A stretch of 64,000 nt of DNA from Chryseobacterium vrystaatense (GTDB lineage: Bacteria > Bacteroidota > Bacteroidia > Flavobacteriales > Weeksellaceae): contig NZ_JPRI01000009.1 of the NCBI RefSeq assembly GCF_000737765.1, positions 1 to 64,000 of the forward strand, given 5' to 3'. The notes under the pieces are model-generated. The model was not told the DNA's origin, ran no database searches, and was given only the letters and a program-made list of their open reading frames with translations. The position numbers and the translations under genes are program-made. Below are positions 36,255-44,260 of the stretch, piece after piece. Each line of letters starts with the position of its first letter. Within the stretch, counting starts at the first letter, position 1.

Positions 36255-37106
36255 TTATTTCTTTCCGAATATAAAACGGTCATTTTCAGATAAATCCTTA
36301 ATTAAATGAGACTCTGAAAAATGCTCATGATATAAGTCTAATGTTTCAGAACCCAGTTTTTGATTGATTTCCAGAAACAGAAGTCCATTGTCTTTTAAGT
36401 GTTGTTTAGAATCCTGAGCAATCTTCCGGTAGAAGATCAGAGCATCCTGAACCGGTGAGAAAAGTGCCATTGTGGGTTCAAATTCCTTCACAGAATCAGC
36501 AATTTCAATTTCTTCGTCCATTCCTATATAAGGAGGATTGGAAATGATAACATCATAGTTTTCCGTTAATTTAAAATTGAGATAATCGGCATGAATGAAA
36601 TTGATTTCCAGCTGATGATATTTTGCATTTCGTTGGGCGGTTTCCAAAGCTTTTTCAGAAAAGTCAATCGATGAAACCTGTGCTTCAGGAAAATGTTTCT
36701 TTAATACCAGCGGGATCACACCGCTTCCGGTTCCGATATCAAGAATCTTCAGATCCTGAGGCCGAAGCTCTGAATTATGAATGGTATTAATGGCCATTTC
36801 AAGAAGTTCCTCTGTTTCAGGGCGTGGAATCAGAACATGTTCGTCCACGAAAAATACCATTCCGTAAAATTCTGTTTCACCAAGAATCTGCTGATAAGGC
36901 TTGCCTGTTTTTAAAATGGAAATAACCTCAGTGAGTTGTTTCTCATCTTCAATAAGAAGTTCCTGATCGGAAAGTCTTCTTTGGTGAAATGAATCGAATC
37001 CTACGATTTTCTCTATAAAAACAGCGCATAAAAAAGCACTTTCCGAATCATTATACAGTTCGGAAAGCTCAGTTTTAAAATATTTTTTGAATTCTGATAT
37101 TGTCAT
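36255..37106 (-). CDS. prmC: peptide chain release factor N5-glutamine methyltransferase
   Basis: PrmC methylates the GGQ glutamine of release factors RF1 and RF2. The 283-residue protein has an N-terminal helical domain and a SAM-binding domain with L-D-I-G-T-G-S-G-V-I-P and the catalytic N-P-P-Y (I-S-N-P-P-Y-I). It starts at the base after the yaaA stop codon, so the genes are coupled. Confidence 0.93.
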   Translation of the reverse strand: MTISEFKKYFKTELSELYNDSESAFLCAVFIEKIVGFDSFHQRRLSDQELLIEDEKQLTEVISILKTGKPYQQILGETEFYGMVFFVDEHVLIPRPETEELLEMAINTIHNSELRPQDLKILDIGTGSGVIPLVLKKHFPEAQVSSIDFSEKALETAQRNAKYHQLEINFIHADYLNFKLTENYDVIISNPPYIGMDEEIEIADSVKEFEPTMALFSPVQDALIFYRKIAQDSKQHLKDNGLLFLEINQKLGSETLDLYHEHFSESHLIKDLSENDRFIFGKK

Positions 37107-37865
37107 TTATCTTGTGAAAACCAGTTTCGTGTCTGTAGATTTTTCTTCGTCGATCAGGTACCCTTCATAGTTGAATGCTTTTACATCATTCAGGGTTTTT
37201 GCATCAGATTCTGCGCAGAACCTTACCATAAGACCTCTTGCATGTTTTGTATAGACAACAATCGTTTTCAGTTTTCCATCTTTCATTTCGTAGAAGTCAA
37301 AATCGATCACTTTATGGTTTAGTTTTTTCCTGTCGATTACTTTTCCATATTCATTACTGGCCAGATGAAGAAGAATTTCTCCTTTTTTCATTTCAGAATT
37401 CAGCTGTTCTGTGATCTTTTCTCTCCAGAATTCATATAGATTTTTGTATTGATCAAATTCAAAATGACGGCCCATTTCCAATCTGTAAAGCATGACCTTA
37501 TCAGAAGGTTTCAGCAGTCCATACAATCCGGAAAGCATCCTGTAGTTCTTCTGCAGATAATCAACGGCATGTTTGTCCAGAGTTTTTGCATCCAGCCCTC
37601 TGTAAACTTCACCGGTAAATGCAAACATTGCAGGAGCAGATTCCTTTGCTGTAGGTTTATCCTTCCATTTTTGGTTTCTTTCCCAGTTCTCATCCGCAAG
37701 TTTTGGAGAAATTTCCATGAGCTCGGAAAGGTATTTTGGGGATTTATGTTTTAAATAAGACTGTATCAATGCAGCTTCTTCGATGAATTTCGGAGTGGTA
37801 GATCTCAATAAGTCTGTTGAATTCTCAACGTTCATCAGTTTCGCTGGAGAAGTTATAATTTTCAT
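37107..37865 (-). CDS. yaaA: peroxide stress protein YaaA (DUF328)
   Basis: The 252-residue protein begins M-K-I-I-T-S-P-A-K-L-M and has F-T-G-E-V-Y-R-G-L-D-A, L-S-G-L-Y-G-L-L-K-P-S-D, L-A-S-N-E-Y-G-K-V and Y-T-K-H-A-R-G-L-M-V-R-F, all standard YaaA blocks. In E. coli YaaA limits free iron and protects DNA during peroxide stress. It lies four bases after the CPBP gene and abuts prmC. Confidence 0.95.
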   Translation of the reverse strand: MKIITSPAKLMNVENSTDLLRSTTPKFIEEAALIQSYLKHKSPKYLSELMEISPKLADENWERNQKWKDKPTAKESAPAMFAFTGEVYRGLDAKTLDKHAVDYLQKNYRMLSGLYGLLKPSDKVMLYRLEMGRHFEFDQYKNLYEFWREKITEQLNSEMKKGEILLHLASNEYGKVIDRKKLNHKVIDFDFYEMKDGKLKTIVVYTKHARGLMVRFCAESDAKTLNDVKAFNYEGYLIDEEKSTDTKLVFTR

Positions 37866-37869
37866 AATG

Positions 37870-38571
37870 TTAGAATGCAGATAAATGTTTAATGTCCATA
37901 AAATTCATTACCATCATAGACACAAAGTCATACATAAAGTGGCAGATGATCAGAATTTTAATGTTTGAATATTTTTTATAAAAAAAGGCAAAAACGATTC
38001 CGATAAAGAAAGGCACTAAAACCTGTCCAATCGTTCCGTACGTGCTGTGCAGAATCCCGAATAACGCAGCGGAACCAACAATGGCGGCGTAAGGGCTATT
38101 GTATATTTTTTCAATCCTTGGCTGGATGTATCCCCGCATGAGAAGTTCTTCCACAGCGCCTGCAGTCAGGCAGGTAAAGATAATCAAAAGATAATTATTT
38201 CTAAAAACAGAAGAGATCTGAACGAGTTTACTGCTCATCCCTTCATGGGTTAAAAGCTGAATAATAAGATTCAGGAAAGCTCCACCAAAAGAACAGGTAA
38301 GATAGAGAGCTATCACTGCCTGAATATAGAACAGGGTAGTGTATTTCTTCTCTTTCCATATCAGAAAAGGATTTTTTTCGATGAAAATATTGTAAAAAAA
38401 GATCAACCCAAGAACGGTCCAGAGAGCGATCCTTGTGTAGGAGAAGTTTGCGGGTGTAAATGCTTTTACGCCTGTAATAAAATAAATAACCGGAAAAACA
38501 TAAAGCATTACTGCAGCAAGGAGGATAAAGGTCAAAAGAATTCCCACTGCATATTTTGCGTTCCAACTCAT
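37870..38571 (-). CDS. CPBP-family intramembrane glutamic endopeptidase
   Basis: The 233-residue membrane protein has about six hydrophobic segments and the three CPBP (Rce1/Abi-like) motifs: E-E-L-L-M-R-G (E-E-x-x-x-R), G-I-L-H-S (H motif) and C-H-F-M-Y-D (H-x-x-x-D/N type). These enzymes cleave membrane proteins or prenylated or bacteriocin-related peptides; the substrate here is unknown. Confidence 0.88.
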   Translation of the reverse strand: MSWNAKYAVGILLTFILLAAVMLYVFPVIYFITGVKAFTPANFSYTRIALWTVLGLIFFYNIFIEKNPFLIWKEKKYTTLFYIQAVIALYLTCSFGGAFLNLIIQLLTHEGMSSKLVQISSVFRNNYLLIIFTCLTAGAVEELLMRGYIQPRIEKIYNSPYAAIVGSAALFGILHSTYGTIGQVLVPFFIGIVFAFFYKKYSNIKILIICHFMYDFVSMMVMNFMDIKHLSAF

Positions 38572-38615
38572 AATCTCAAATGATCAGCTTTCGGCTCTCA
38601 ACGATTAGTATTTAA

Positions 38616-39227
38616 TTAAATAATTCCTTTACCCTGACGGATGATTTCCGGTTCTCCGGAAGTAAGATCCACAATAGTAGAAGCTACATTATCCCCGTAT
38701 CCTGAATCAATGACAATATCTACCAGATGGTCGTATTTTTCTGCAATCAGTTCTGGATCTGTAGAATATTCAATGATTTCATCATCATCTTTGATAGAGG
38801 TTGAAGCGATAGGATGGCCCAGTTTCTCAACGATAAGCTGTGGAATTGGGTGATCAGGAACACGGATACCGATTGTTTTATGATTTTTATAGGCCAAAGG
38901 AAGGCTTTTATTAGCATCAAGAATAAATGTAAACGGTCCCGGAAGATGGCTTTTCAGAAATCTGAAAACGGAAGTATCAATGGGTCTTGTAAAATCTGAA
39001 AGATGGCTTAGATCATTACAGATAATCGAGAATTTTGCCTTTTCCAGCTTCAGTTTTTTAATCTGGGCCAGCTTTTCCATGGCTTTAATGTCAAAAATAT
39101 TACATCCTAAGGCATAGATAGTATCGGATGGATAAATAATCAGTCCGCCATTTTTTAAGGTTTTAATAACCTCATTCACAAGATTTTCCTGAGGGTTGTC
39201 AGGATATATTTTCAGTATTTTTGCCAT
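38616..39227 (-). CDS. L-threonylcarbamoyladenylate synthase-like protein (Sua5/YciO/YrdC)
   Basis: The start at 39227 (M-A-K-I-L-K-I-Y) is set by a TATCTTTG promoter box just before it; the open frame continues five codons upstream into that promoter. The 203-residue protein has the YrdC core: G-G-L-I-I-Y-P-S-D-T-I-Y-A-L-G, K-S-H-L-P-G-P-F-T-F-I, I-G-I-R-V-P-D-H-P-I-P and I-A-S-T-S. It may make the t6A precursor (TsaC role) or be the YciO paralog. It leads the minus-strand run down to 34842. Confidence 0.85.
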   Translation of the reverse strand: MAKILKIYPDNPQENLVNEVIKTLKNGGLIIYPSDTIYALGCNIFDIKAMEKLAQIKKLKLEKAKFSIICNDLSHLSDFTRPIDTSVFRFLKSHLPGPFTFILDANKSLPLAYKNHKTIGIRVPDHPIPQLIVEKLGHPIASTSIKDDDEIIEYSTDPELIAEKYDHLVDIVIDSGYGDNVASTIVDLTSGEPEIIRQGKGII

Positions 39228-39231
39228 AAAA

Positions 39232-39239
39232 CAAAGATA
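39232..39239 (-). promoter_or_regulatory. -7 promoter element TATCTTTG (minus strand)
   Basis: It ends four bases before the ATG at 39227, so the transcript should start at or within a base or two of the start codon. Confidence 0.55.
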
Positions 39240-39309
39240 CAAATAATAAAATAGTTTTCATAAAAGTCCTTTATTTAAAAGAAAAATTAGGATTTTTAAA
39301 AAATAGACG

Positions 39310-39317
39310 TATCTTTG
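39310..39317 (+). promoter_or_regulatory. -7 promoter element TATCTTTG of the tRNA cluster
   Basis: A perfect TAnnTTTG 11 bases before the first tRNA. No equally good box precedes the second or third copy, so all three are probably one transcript. Confidence 0.65.
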
Positions 39318-39328
39318 CAATCCAATAT

Positions 39329-39401
<73 letters not shown>

Positions 39402-39441
39402 CTAAGTTTAAGTGCTTTCGGTAAGCACTCTAAAGATACAC

Positions 39442-39514
<73 letters not shown>

Positions 39515-39553
39515 CTAAGTTAAGTGCTTTCGGTAAGCACTCTAAAAATACAC

Positions 39554-39626
<73 letters not shown>

Positions 39627-39634
39627 CTAGGACG

Positions 39635-39666
39635 AAAGAAGCAATAGTTTTATTGCTTCTTTTTTT
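39635..39666 (+). terminator. terminator of the tRNA cluster
   Basis: AAGAAGCAATA pairs perfectly with TATTGCTTCTT around a four-base loop, followed by a T-tract. Confidence 0.85.
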
Positions 39667-39699
39667 ATGTCTTATTTTGAGAGATCAAAACTCTTGATT

Positions 39700-40470
39700 T
39701 TAATCCAGAAAAGTATTCATGCTTTTTACACGGTCGGTCATATTTTTGGTTCTTTCATTTCCATGTTCATCAAATACTCGCATATTTCCATTATATACAG
39801 CCGGATTTTCCTGATAAGTCTTTCTTGCTTCCAGGAATTGTTTTTTTGATTTGGTTTTTATGTCAGCTGTGTAATTTAACGGTTCTATGATTTCTTCAGA
39901 TTTTTTAATACCGGTCGCATAAATCTCAATGGTTCTGTTCTTATTGTACACTTCCAGAACCAGCCCTGATAAACCTTTGAATCTGAAAGGCCCGTCAGGA
40001 ATAGCAATATCGTCCGTAAACCACGCATAAAATGTCTGACCTGTATCGGTAGTTGTTTTTGCGAGCCGGCTTTTAAAACCTTTTATATCCTTTATCTCAT
40101 TCAGTATTTCCCATGTCAGGTCCGGTTCTTCATAAGTGAAAATATATCTGCCAACAGGCATAGATACGGATAGGCTATTCCTGCTTTTATATACACTGCC
40201 TACTGATTTTGGATATTTTGCGATAGCTCCATAATTGGTGCTGATGGTATTAGTTGCTTTAGAGTTCCGGCTATAAAAGGCCTTGGCTTCGCGGCTGTAA
40301 TAGGATGATTCGAGAGTATTACATAATAAGGTAGAAGTGTAGATATTAATCTGGTTCTTGTTGATGCTGTCCTGAATAATTTTAGTTTCATAATTGATCT
40401 CCATCACCGCGTTCTGTGCAGAGGCAGTCATAAAACCGAAGACAAGAAATGTGGATGCTATAATTTTCAT
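39700..40470 (-). CDS. GLPGLI family secreted protein
   Basis: A 256-residue exported protein (signal peptide ending A-S-A-Q-N). It has the TIGR01200-type signature with one change: P-D-G-P-F-R-F-K-G-L-S-G-L-V, where most members read G-L-P-G-L-I, preceded by F-Y-A-W-F-T-D-D-I. The family is restricted to Bacteroidota and has no assigned biochemical function. Two more members lie at 48.06 and 49.65 kb. Confidence 0.85.
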   Translation of the reverse strand: MKIIASTFLVFGFMTASAQNAVMEINYETKIIQDSINKNQINIYTSTLLCNTLESSYYSREAKAFYSRNSKATNTISTNYGAIAKYPKSVGSVYKSRNSLSVSMPVGRYIFTYEEPDLTWEILNEIKDIKGFKSRLAKTTTDTGQTFYAWFTDDIAIPDGPFRFKGLSGLVLEVYNKNRTIEIYATGIKKSEEIIEPLNYTADIKTKSKKQFLEARKTYQENPAVYNGNMRVFDEHGNERTKNMTDRVKSMNTFLD

Positions 40471-40539
40471 ACAGATAAATTCGATTGATTCTGCAATGGT
40501 ATTAAAAAAAATGGTATTCTCAATGAGGGGATTCCATAA

Positions 40540-40782
40540 TTACGCGCTCTTTTTCCACTTTCTGTATTCTTCCTTCATGCAATGTCCGCACGGACGGTAT
40601 TGTTTTTCTAATGCTTCTTTTTCTGATCTAAAAAAGACCCTGTTTTCTTTTTTCATTCGTTTACCGGAAACACAGGTAAGTAAGCCATAAATTTTCAGTT
40701 TCCTGTTTCCTCCTAATTGTATTTCTCCTTTTCTGATCTTGCTCCTCAAAACAGGATCAGATATTTCAGTATGCTTTTCCAT
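40540..40782 (-). CDS. stand-alone Ada-type zinc-binding domain protein
   Basis: The 80-residue protein has Y-G-L-L-T-C-V-S-G and, 30 residues later, Y-R-P-C-G-H-C-M-K-E-E-Y-R-K-W, the C-terminal part of the zinc-binding domain found at the N-terminus of Ada (methyl-phosphotriester acceptor). Only three of the four Cys ligands of Ada are visible, so phosphotriester repair is uncertain. A small hairpin (ATCCCG ... CGGGAT, 40792-40809) lies just upstream. Confidence 0.75.
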   Translation of the reverse strand: MEKHTEISDPVLRSKIRKGEIQLGGNRKLKIYGLLTCVSGKRMKKENRVFFRSEKEALEKQYRPCGHCMKEEYRKWKKSA

Positions 40783-40866
40783 ACGGTAAAGATCCCGGTT
40801 TAGCGGGATATATAAAATCCGAAACAGATCGTATCCGCTATTTTTTGAATTGAAAACATTTGAAAA

Positions 40867-42315
40867 TCACATTCCTTCCAGTTCTCTTTTCAAAAAATCT
40901 ACTGTGGTTTCCAATTCTTTCTCGTCCATTGAAGCAAATCCAAACCGGAAAGCATTCAGTTTTTCATCCGTTCTTAAAATGTTTAATTTCGGAATTTTTG
41001 TGAATCGGCAAATGGGATATTCAGGGGATAATCTGATCCAGAAAGCCATTCCGCCAGATGGCAGAACATAAGAAATGTAAGGGCTTAATTTTTCTTTTAA
41101 TAGAATATCCAGAAAGTCCCTGCGCTGATGGTATATTTTTTTAGCTTTCTTAAGATGACGTTTTAGCTCTCCTTCCCTGATCAGAAAGGCTAAGGCATTT
41201 TGCATATATCCGTCACCTCCTACGTCAACTATTGTTCGTAATGCGGTACACTGATCAATGAAATTTTTGGGTGCTACCATAAAACCAATCCTGAGAGAAG
41301 GGTCCAGAATTTTGGAAAAAGATCCGATATAAATGATGTTTCCATTGTGTCTGCTTCCCGCCAGAGGAAGATATGGTGAAGAAGTATAATGATAATCATA
41401 GTCATAATCATCTTCTATAATAGCAAAAGAATAGGTAATCGACAGCTCCTGCAGCTTCATTCTTCTTGCCGGGCTGAGAGTGACGGTTGTCGGATAATGA
41501 TGATGGGGAATGACATATACAGCATTGATTTTTTTCTTTCTGCAGATTATTTCAATGGCGTCAGTATCTATGCCGTTTTCATCTACCGGAACTTCTGTAA
41601 GCATCGCCTGGGTTTGCAGAAATGCAGCATTGGCTGCCGGATAATTTGGGGATCCCACAATAACATGAGAATCCGGGCCCAGAATAAGCTGTGCAGCAAG
41701 ATAGATACTCATTTGTGCTCCATGGGTGATCAGAAGATTGTCTGTACTGATCGTTAGACCTCTTGTTTCGGAAAGATACTTCGCCAGTTCTTCCCTAAGT
41801 TTCAAAGTGCCCTGTCCTGTCCCTGTATTGGCATTTTTGATGGTGTGTCTTTTGGATGTGTAGGAGCGATAGGTCTTCAGCAGCTCGTCAATGGGGGAGA
41901 TTCTTACGTCCGGATGTCCGTCATCTATGATGATTTCTGGAAGAAGTCCGGTGAATGGTTTTTGTATATTTTCACCAATACTTCTAAACGGAAGGCTGAA
42001 ATTATTTTCATAAGAAGGCAGATCATTAGCAGCATTCCATTGTTGAGGCTTTAATATGGGAATACGGTTGGATACTGCGGTGTATTTTCTTGGAATGATC
42101 GTGATCCAGTCCTGTGCGTGCAATTCATCATAGGCCGCAACAACTGTTTTGCGGTGTATTTCTAAAGTTTTTGAAAGTTCACGGGTCCCTGGAAGATGAT
42201 AACCCGGTTTTAATACACCATTTCTGATGGCCATGATAATGGAGTGGGCGATCTGTCTGTAGACAGGAATTTTATTTTCTTTATTGATGAAGATAAGGTG
42301 TTCGAATGGAAGCAT
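40867..42315 (-). CDS. MocR/PdxR-type regulator (GntR HTH fused to aminotransferase)
   Basis: The 482-residue protein has an N-terminal GntR winged helix (P-V-Y-R-Q-I-A-H-S-I, L-P-G-T-R-E-L-S, H-R-K-T-V-V-A-A-Y-D-E-L) and a fold-type I aminotransferase domain with P-N-Y-P-A-A-N and the PLP lysine in Y-I-G-S-F-S-K-I-L. MocR proteins use PLP or amino-acid adducts as effectors and usually control a divergent gene; here the neighbour is a GNAT acetyltransferase. Confidence 0.9.
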   Translation of the reverse strand: MLPFEHLIFINKENKIPVYRQIAHSIIMAIRNGVLKPGYHLPGTRELSKTLEIHRKTVVAAYDELHAQDWITIIPRKYTAVSNRIPILKPQQWNAANDLPSYENNFSLPFRSIGENIQKPFTGLLPEIIIDDGHPDVRISPIDELLKTYRSYTSKRHTIKNANTGTGQGTLKLREELAKYLSETRGLTISTDNLLITHGAQMSIYLAAQLILGPDSHVIVGSPNYPAANAAFLQTQAMLTEVPVDENGIDTDAIEIICRKKKINAVYVIPHHHYPTTVTLSPARRMKLQELSITYSFAIIEDDYDYDYHYTSSPYLPLAGSRHNGNIIYIGSFSKILDPSLRIGFMVAPKNFIDQCTALRTIVDVGGDGYMQNALAFLIREGELKRHLKKAKKIYHQRRDFLDILLKEKLSPYISYVLPSGGMAFWIRLSPEYPICRFTKIPKLNILRTDEKLNAFRFGFASMDEKELETTVDFLKRELEGM

Positions 42316-42348
42316 ACTGGACTACCGGTTGTTTAATATCTGGAGTAC
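42316..42348. promoter_or_regulatory. direct-repeat operator candidate for the MocR protein
   Basis: ACTGGACTAC (42316-42325) and TCTGGAGTAC (42339-42348) match at 8 of 10 positions and are 23 bases apart, about two helical turns. The pair sits just downstream of the regulator's own minus-strand -7 box (42348-42355), a layout suited to autorepression. Confidence 0.5.
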
Positions 42349-42355
42349 AAATGTA
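42348..42355 (-). promoter_or_regulatory. -7 promoter element TACATTTG of the MocR gene
   Basis: A perfect TAnnTTTG on the minus strand, 32 bases before the start codon of the regulator. Confidence 0.5.
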
Positions 42356-42369
42356 GTCCTATTTAAAAA

Positions 42370-42377
42370 TACTTTTG
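42370..42377 (+). promoter_or_regulatory. -7 promoter element TACTTTTG of the GNAT gene
   Basis: A perfect TAnnTTTG 17 bases before ATG 42395, supporting that start over upstream in-frame codons that lie inside the regulator gene. Confidence 0.55.
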
Positions 42378-42394
42378 TGCTGTTAATAAAAAAA

Positions 42395-42862
42395 ATGACA
42401 GAAATGAATTACACTATTAAAAAAGCAGGTCTTGAAGATCTGAATGAAGCTGCAGAATTATTTAATCTTTACCGTATTTTTTACCGCCAGGAATCGGATC
42501 TGGAAAAAGGAAAAGCATTCCTTAAAGAAAGGTTTCTGAACAATGAGTCAGATATATTTCTGGCTTTTGCTGACGGGAAAGAAGTAGGCTTTGTACAGCT
42601 CTATAAATTATTCCATTATACCAAATTGCAGAAGCAATGGCTTTTAAGTGATCTATTTGTTCATCCGGATTACAGAGGGAAGGGAATTTCTGTAGGGCTG
42701 ATAGACAGAAGCAAACAGTGGTGCAAAGAAACAGGTGCCTGTGGACTGATGCTTGAAACAGAAAAAACCAACGATATTGGAAATGCCCTGTATCCGAGAT
42801 GCGGCTTTGAGTACGATGGGCTTCACAATTATTATCACTGGTGGCTGGAGCCTGAAAATTAG
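42395..42862 (+). CDS. GNAT-family N-acetyltransferase
   Basis: From 42395 the product has 155 residues (ATG 42404 is also possible). It shows the acetyl-CoA motif A segment L-S-D-L-F-V-H-P-D-Y-R-G-K-G-I-S-V-G-L and the C-terminal N-A-L-Y-P-R-C-G-F. Substrate is unknown. Divergent from the MocR regulator, which probably controls it. Confidence 0.88.
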   Translation: MTEMNYTIKKAGLEDLNEAAELFNLYRIFYRQESDLEKGKAFLKERFLNNESDIFLAFADGKEVGFVQLYKLFHYTKLQKQWLLSDLFVHPDYRGKGISVGLIDRSKQWCKETGACGLMLETEKTNDIGNALYPRCGFEYDGLHNYYHWWLEPEN

Positions 42863-43038
42863 AATTTAGAAGTTCAGCGAGGAGAGTTATGGAGCTGTAT
42901 TATCGAAGGCTGTCTCTTTATTTTGTGGAAAGGGCACTTGATCATCAAAGCAATATATTGTCTCAAAAGTAGTATTACTTCTACATGGTATACGATTTAA
43001 TTCTACAGTTTTTTTTTCAGCGGGTTAGATATGAACAT

Positions 43039-43046
43039 TACTTTTG
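43039..43046 (+). promoter_or_regulatory. -7 promoter element TACTTTTG with no coding gene downstream
   Basis: A perfect TAnnTTTG within a 490-base gap between genes. The next plus-strand gene is more than 2 kb away and a terminator lies 200 bases downstream, so it should drive a small RNA. Confidence 0.55.
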
Positions 43047-43050
43047 TAAT

Positions 43051-43250
43051 ACTCTTATTGGCCGGGAGACTGGCCTGGAGTTTATTTATGTTTAAGGATC
43101 TCCGCCTCATTTTCTACTTTTTCCCGAATGTTTTTATGATTAATACATAATTGCTTTCCCGGCGGGGATCTTTTTCAATTGTATATCTTAAATAATTTAT
43201 CCTCTATACTTCTAACTTATAAGAGAACTGCATCTGTGGTTCTCTTTTTT
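43051..43250 (+). ncRNA. candidate structured small RNA (about 200 nt)
   Basis: The segment runs from the predicted start after the TACTTTTG box to a Rho-independent terminator. The first bases CTCTTAT (43052-43058) pair with ATAAGAG (43219-43225) at the 3' end. An internal 13-bp helix (43094-43106 with 43161-43173, two wobbles) closes a 54-base loop. GCCGGGA (43061-43067) can pair instead with TCCCGGC (43157-43163), which overlaps that helix, so two folds compete. No open reading frame of note is present. The closed ends and long internal arm recall 6S RNA, but I cannot confirm identity; a local GGCC hairpin is the only other clear element. Confidence 0.5.
43220..43250 (+). terminator. terminator of the candidate small RNA
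   Basis: AAGAGAAC pairs with GTTCTCTT and is followed by a T-tract. Confidence 0.75.
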
Positions 43251-43305
43251 ATTAAAATTGTAGCATGGATTTAGCAGAACATTGAAAGAGTAATAGCTCC
43301 TTTAA

Positions 43306-43337
43306 AATAAAAATCCCACTTTAAAAAAGCGGGATTC
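43306..43337 (-). terminator. terminator of the 43.36-43.94 kb gene
   Basis: On the minus strand AATCCCGC pairs with GTGGGATT, followed by TTTATTTT. Confidence 0.7.
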
Positions 43338-43356
43338 ATTATAGTTTAGATTAAAA

Positions 43357-43938
43357 TTATTGAGGCAATTGAGCGAAAGGAGTCAGTTTGTTGTCATCAG
43401 ACATTGTCTGTCCCAAAAAGTCTTTTTTCTGATCCATTTTCATTCTTCCTGCCGCATCATTGGCATTGGAGTAAGCTTCGCCTAGTTTTGTCGTGATATC
43501 AGCCGGTTTAAAATCAAATTTTGTGTCACCTTCCACACCAAGATATCCGTTCTTTCTTGTAAGGTTTGAGATATAATTACCATAGTTGATCAATGTATTT
43601 CTCAGATATTGAGTATGGTAGTCCATACATTTTCTGGCTTTTTTGGAAGAATTATTAAGAATACAGTTCTTCATATTGTTTCTGTACAGGAACCATTCAG
43701 ATTCTAAAATACCGTACTCTTTTCCCAAAGCGACCTTTCCGTTAGTAACAATGTTGTTGTCACCTTCTTTATCGGCTATAGTCTGCAGGTGTTTAAGCAC
43801 CAGTGGAACCGTATTTTCGATCTTTGTTTTCGTTTCCTTTAAGATACTAAGATCGGCAGCTGGAGAATTCTTCTTTTGAGCCGTAGTCACGTTAAAAATA
43901 AGCAGTAATAGTACAATCAGTAAATTATATCTTTTCAT
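43357..43938 (-). CDS. exported protein of unknown function
   Basis: A 193-residue protein with a signal peptide (L-L-I-V-L-L-L-L-I-F ending T-T-A-Q). The mature part is mostly helical and charged, with one Cys pair about a dozen residues apart (N-C-I-L ... K-C-M-D-Y-H). No family is recognised. Monocistronic, with promoter and terminator visible. Confidence 0.75.
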   Translation of the reverse strand: MKRYNLLIVLLLLIFNVTTAQKKNSPAADLSILKETKTKIENTVPLVLKHLQTIADKEGDNNIVTNGKVALGKEYGILESEWFLYRNNMKNCILNNSSKKARKCMDYHTQYLRNTLINYGNYISNLTRKNGYLGVEGDTKFDFKPADITTKLGEAYSNANDAAGRMKMDQKKDFLGQTMSDDNKLTPFAQLPQ

Positions 43939-44260
43939 GAGAAATTTTTAAAGCACTAAAATAAATATATTTTCTCACTTTAAACAAATTCATTTTAATT
44001 TTATTTAATAAATTTTAACAATTCTATAATGTTATGAGTTCATTATTGTAAAAATGATGGGTACAGGATCTTTATTGATAGTATTTTTAAACTGAATTAC
44101 TGATGATCGTGAACAACTGATGTTTCCTTTTGTTATCCTTCTGAAGGCTTTTTTGAGACTGAAAGGTGATCACTTGGATTAAATTCTAAATTATCAATTG
44201 CCTGTAGCTAAATTCAGCTTTAATCGGTTTCAAATATCCTGAACTTCATTTGAAAAACAT
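43939..44260. other. intergenic region with one minus-strand promoter
   Basis: On the minus strand TTG (43985-43987), a 21-base spacer and TATTTTAG (43956-43963) form a promoter for the exported protein. I see no gene or other structure in the rest. Confidence 0.5.
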
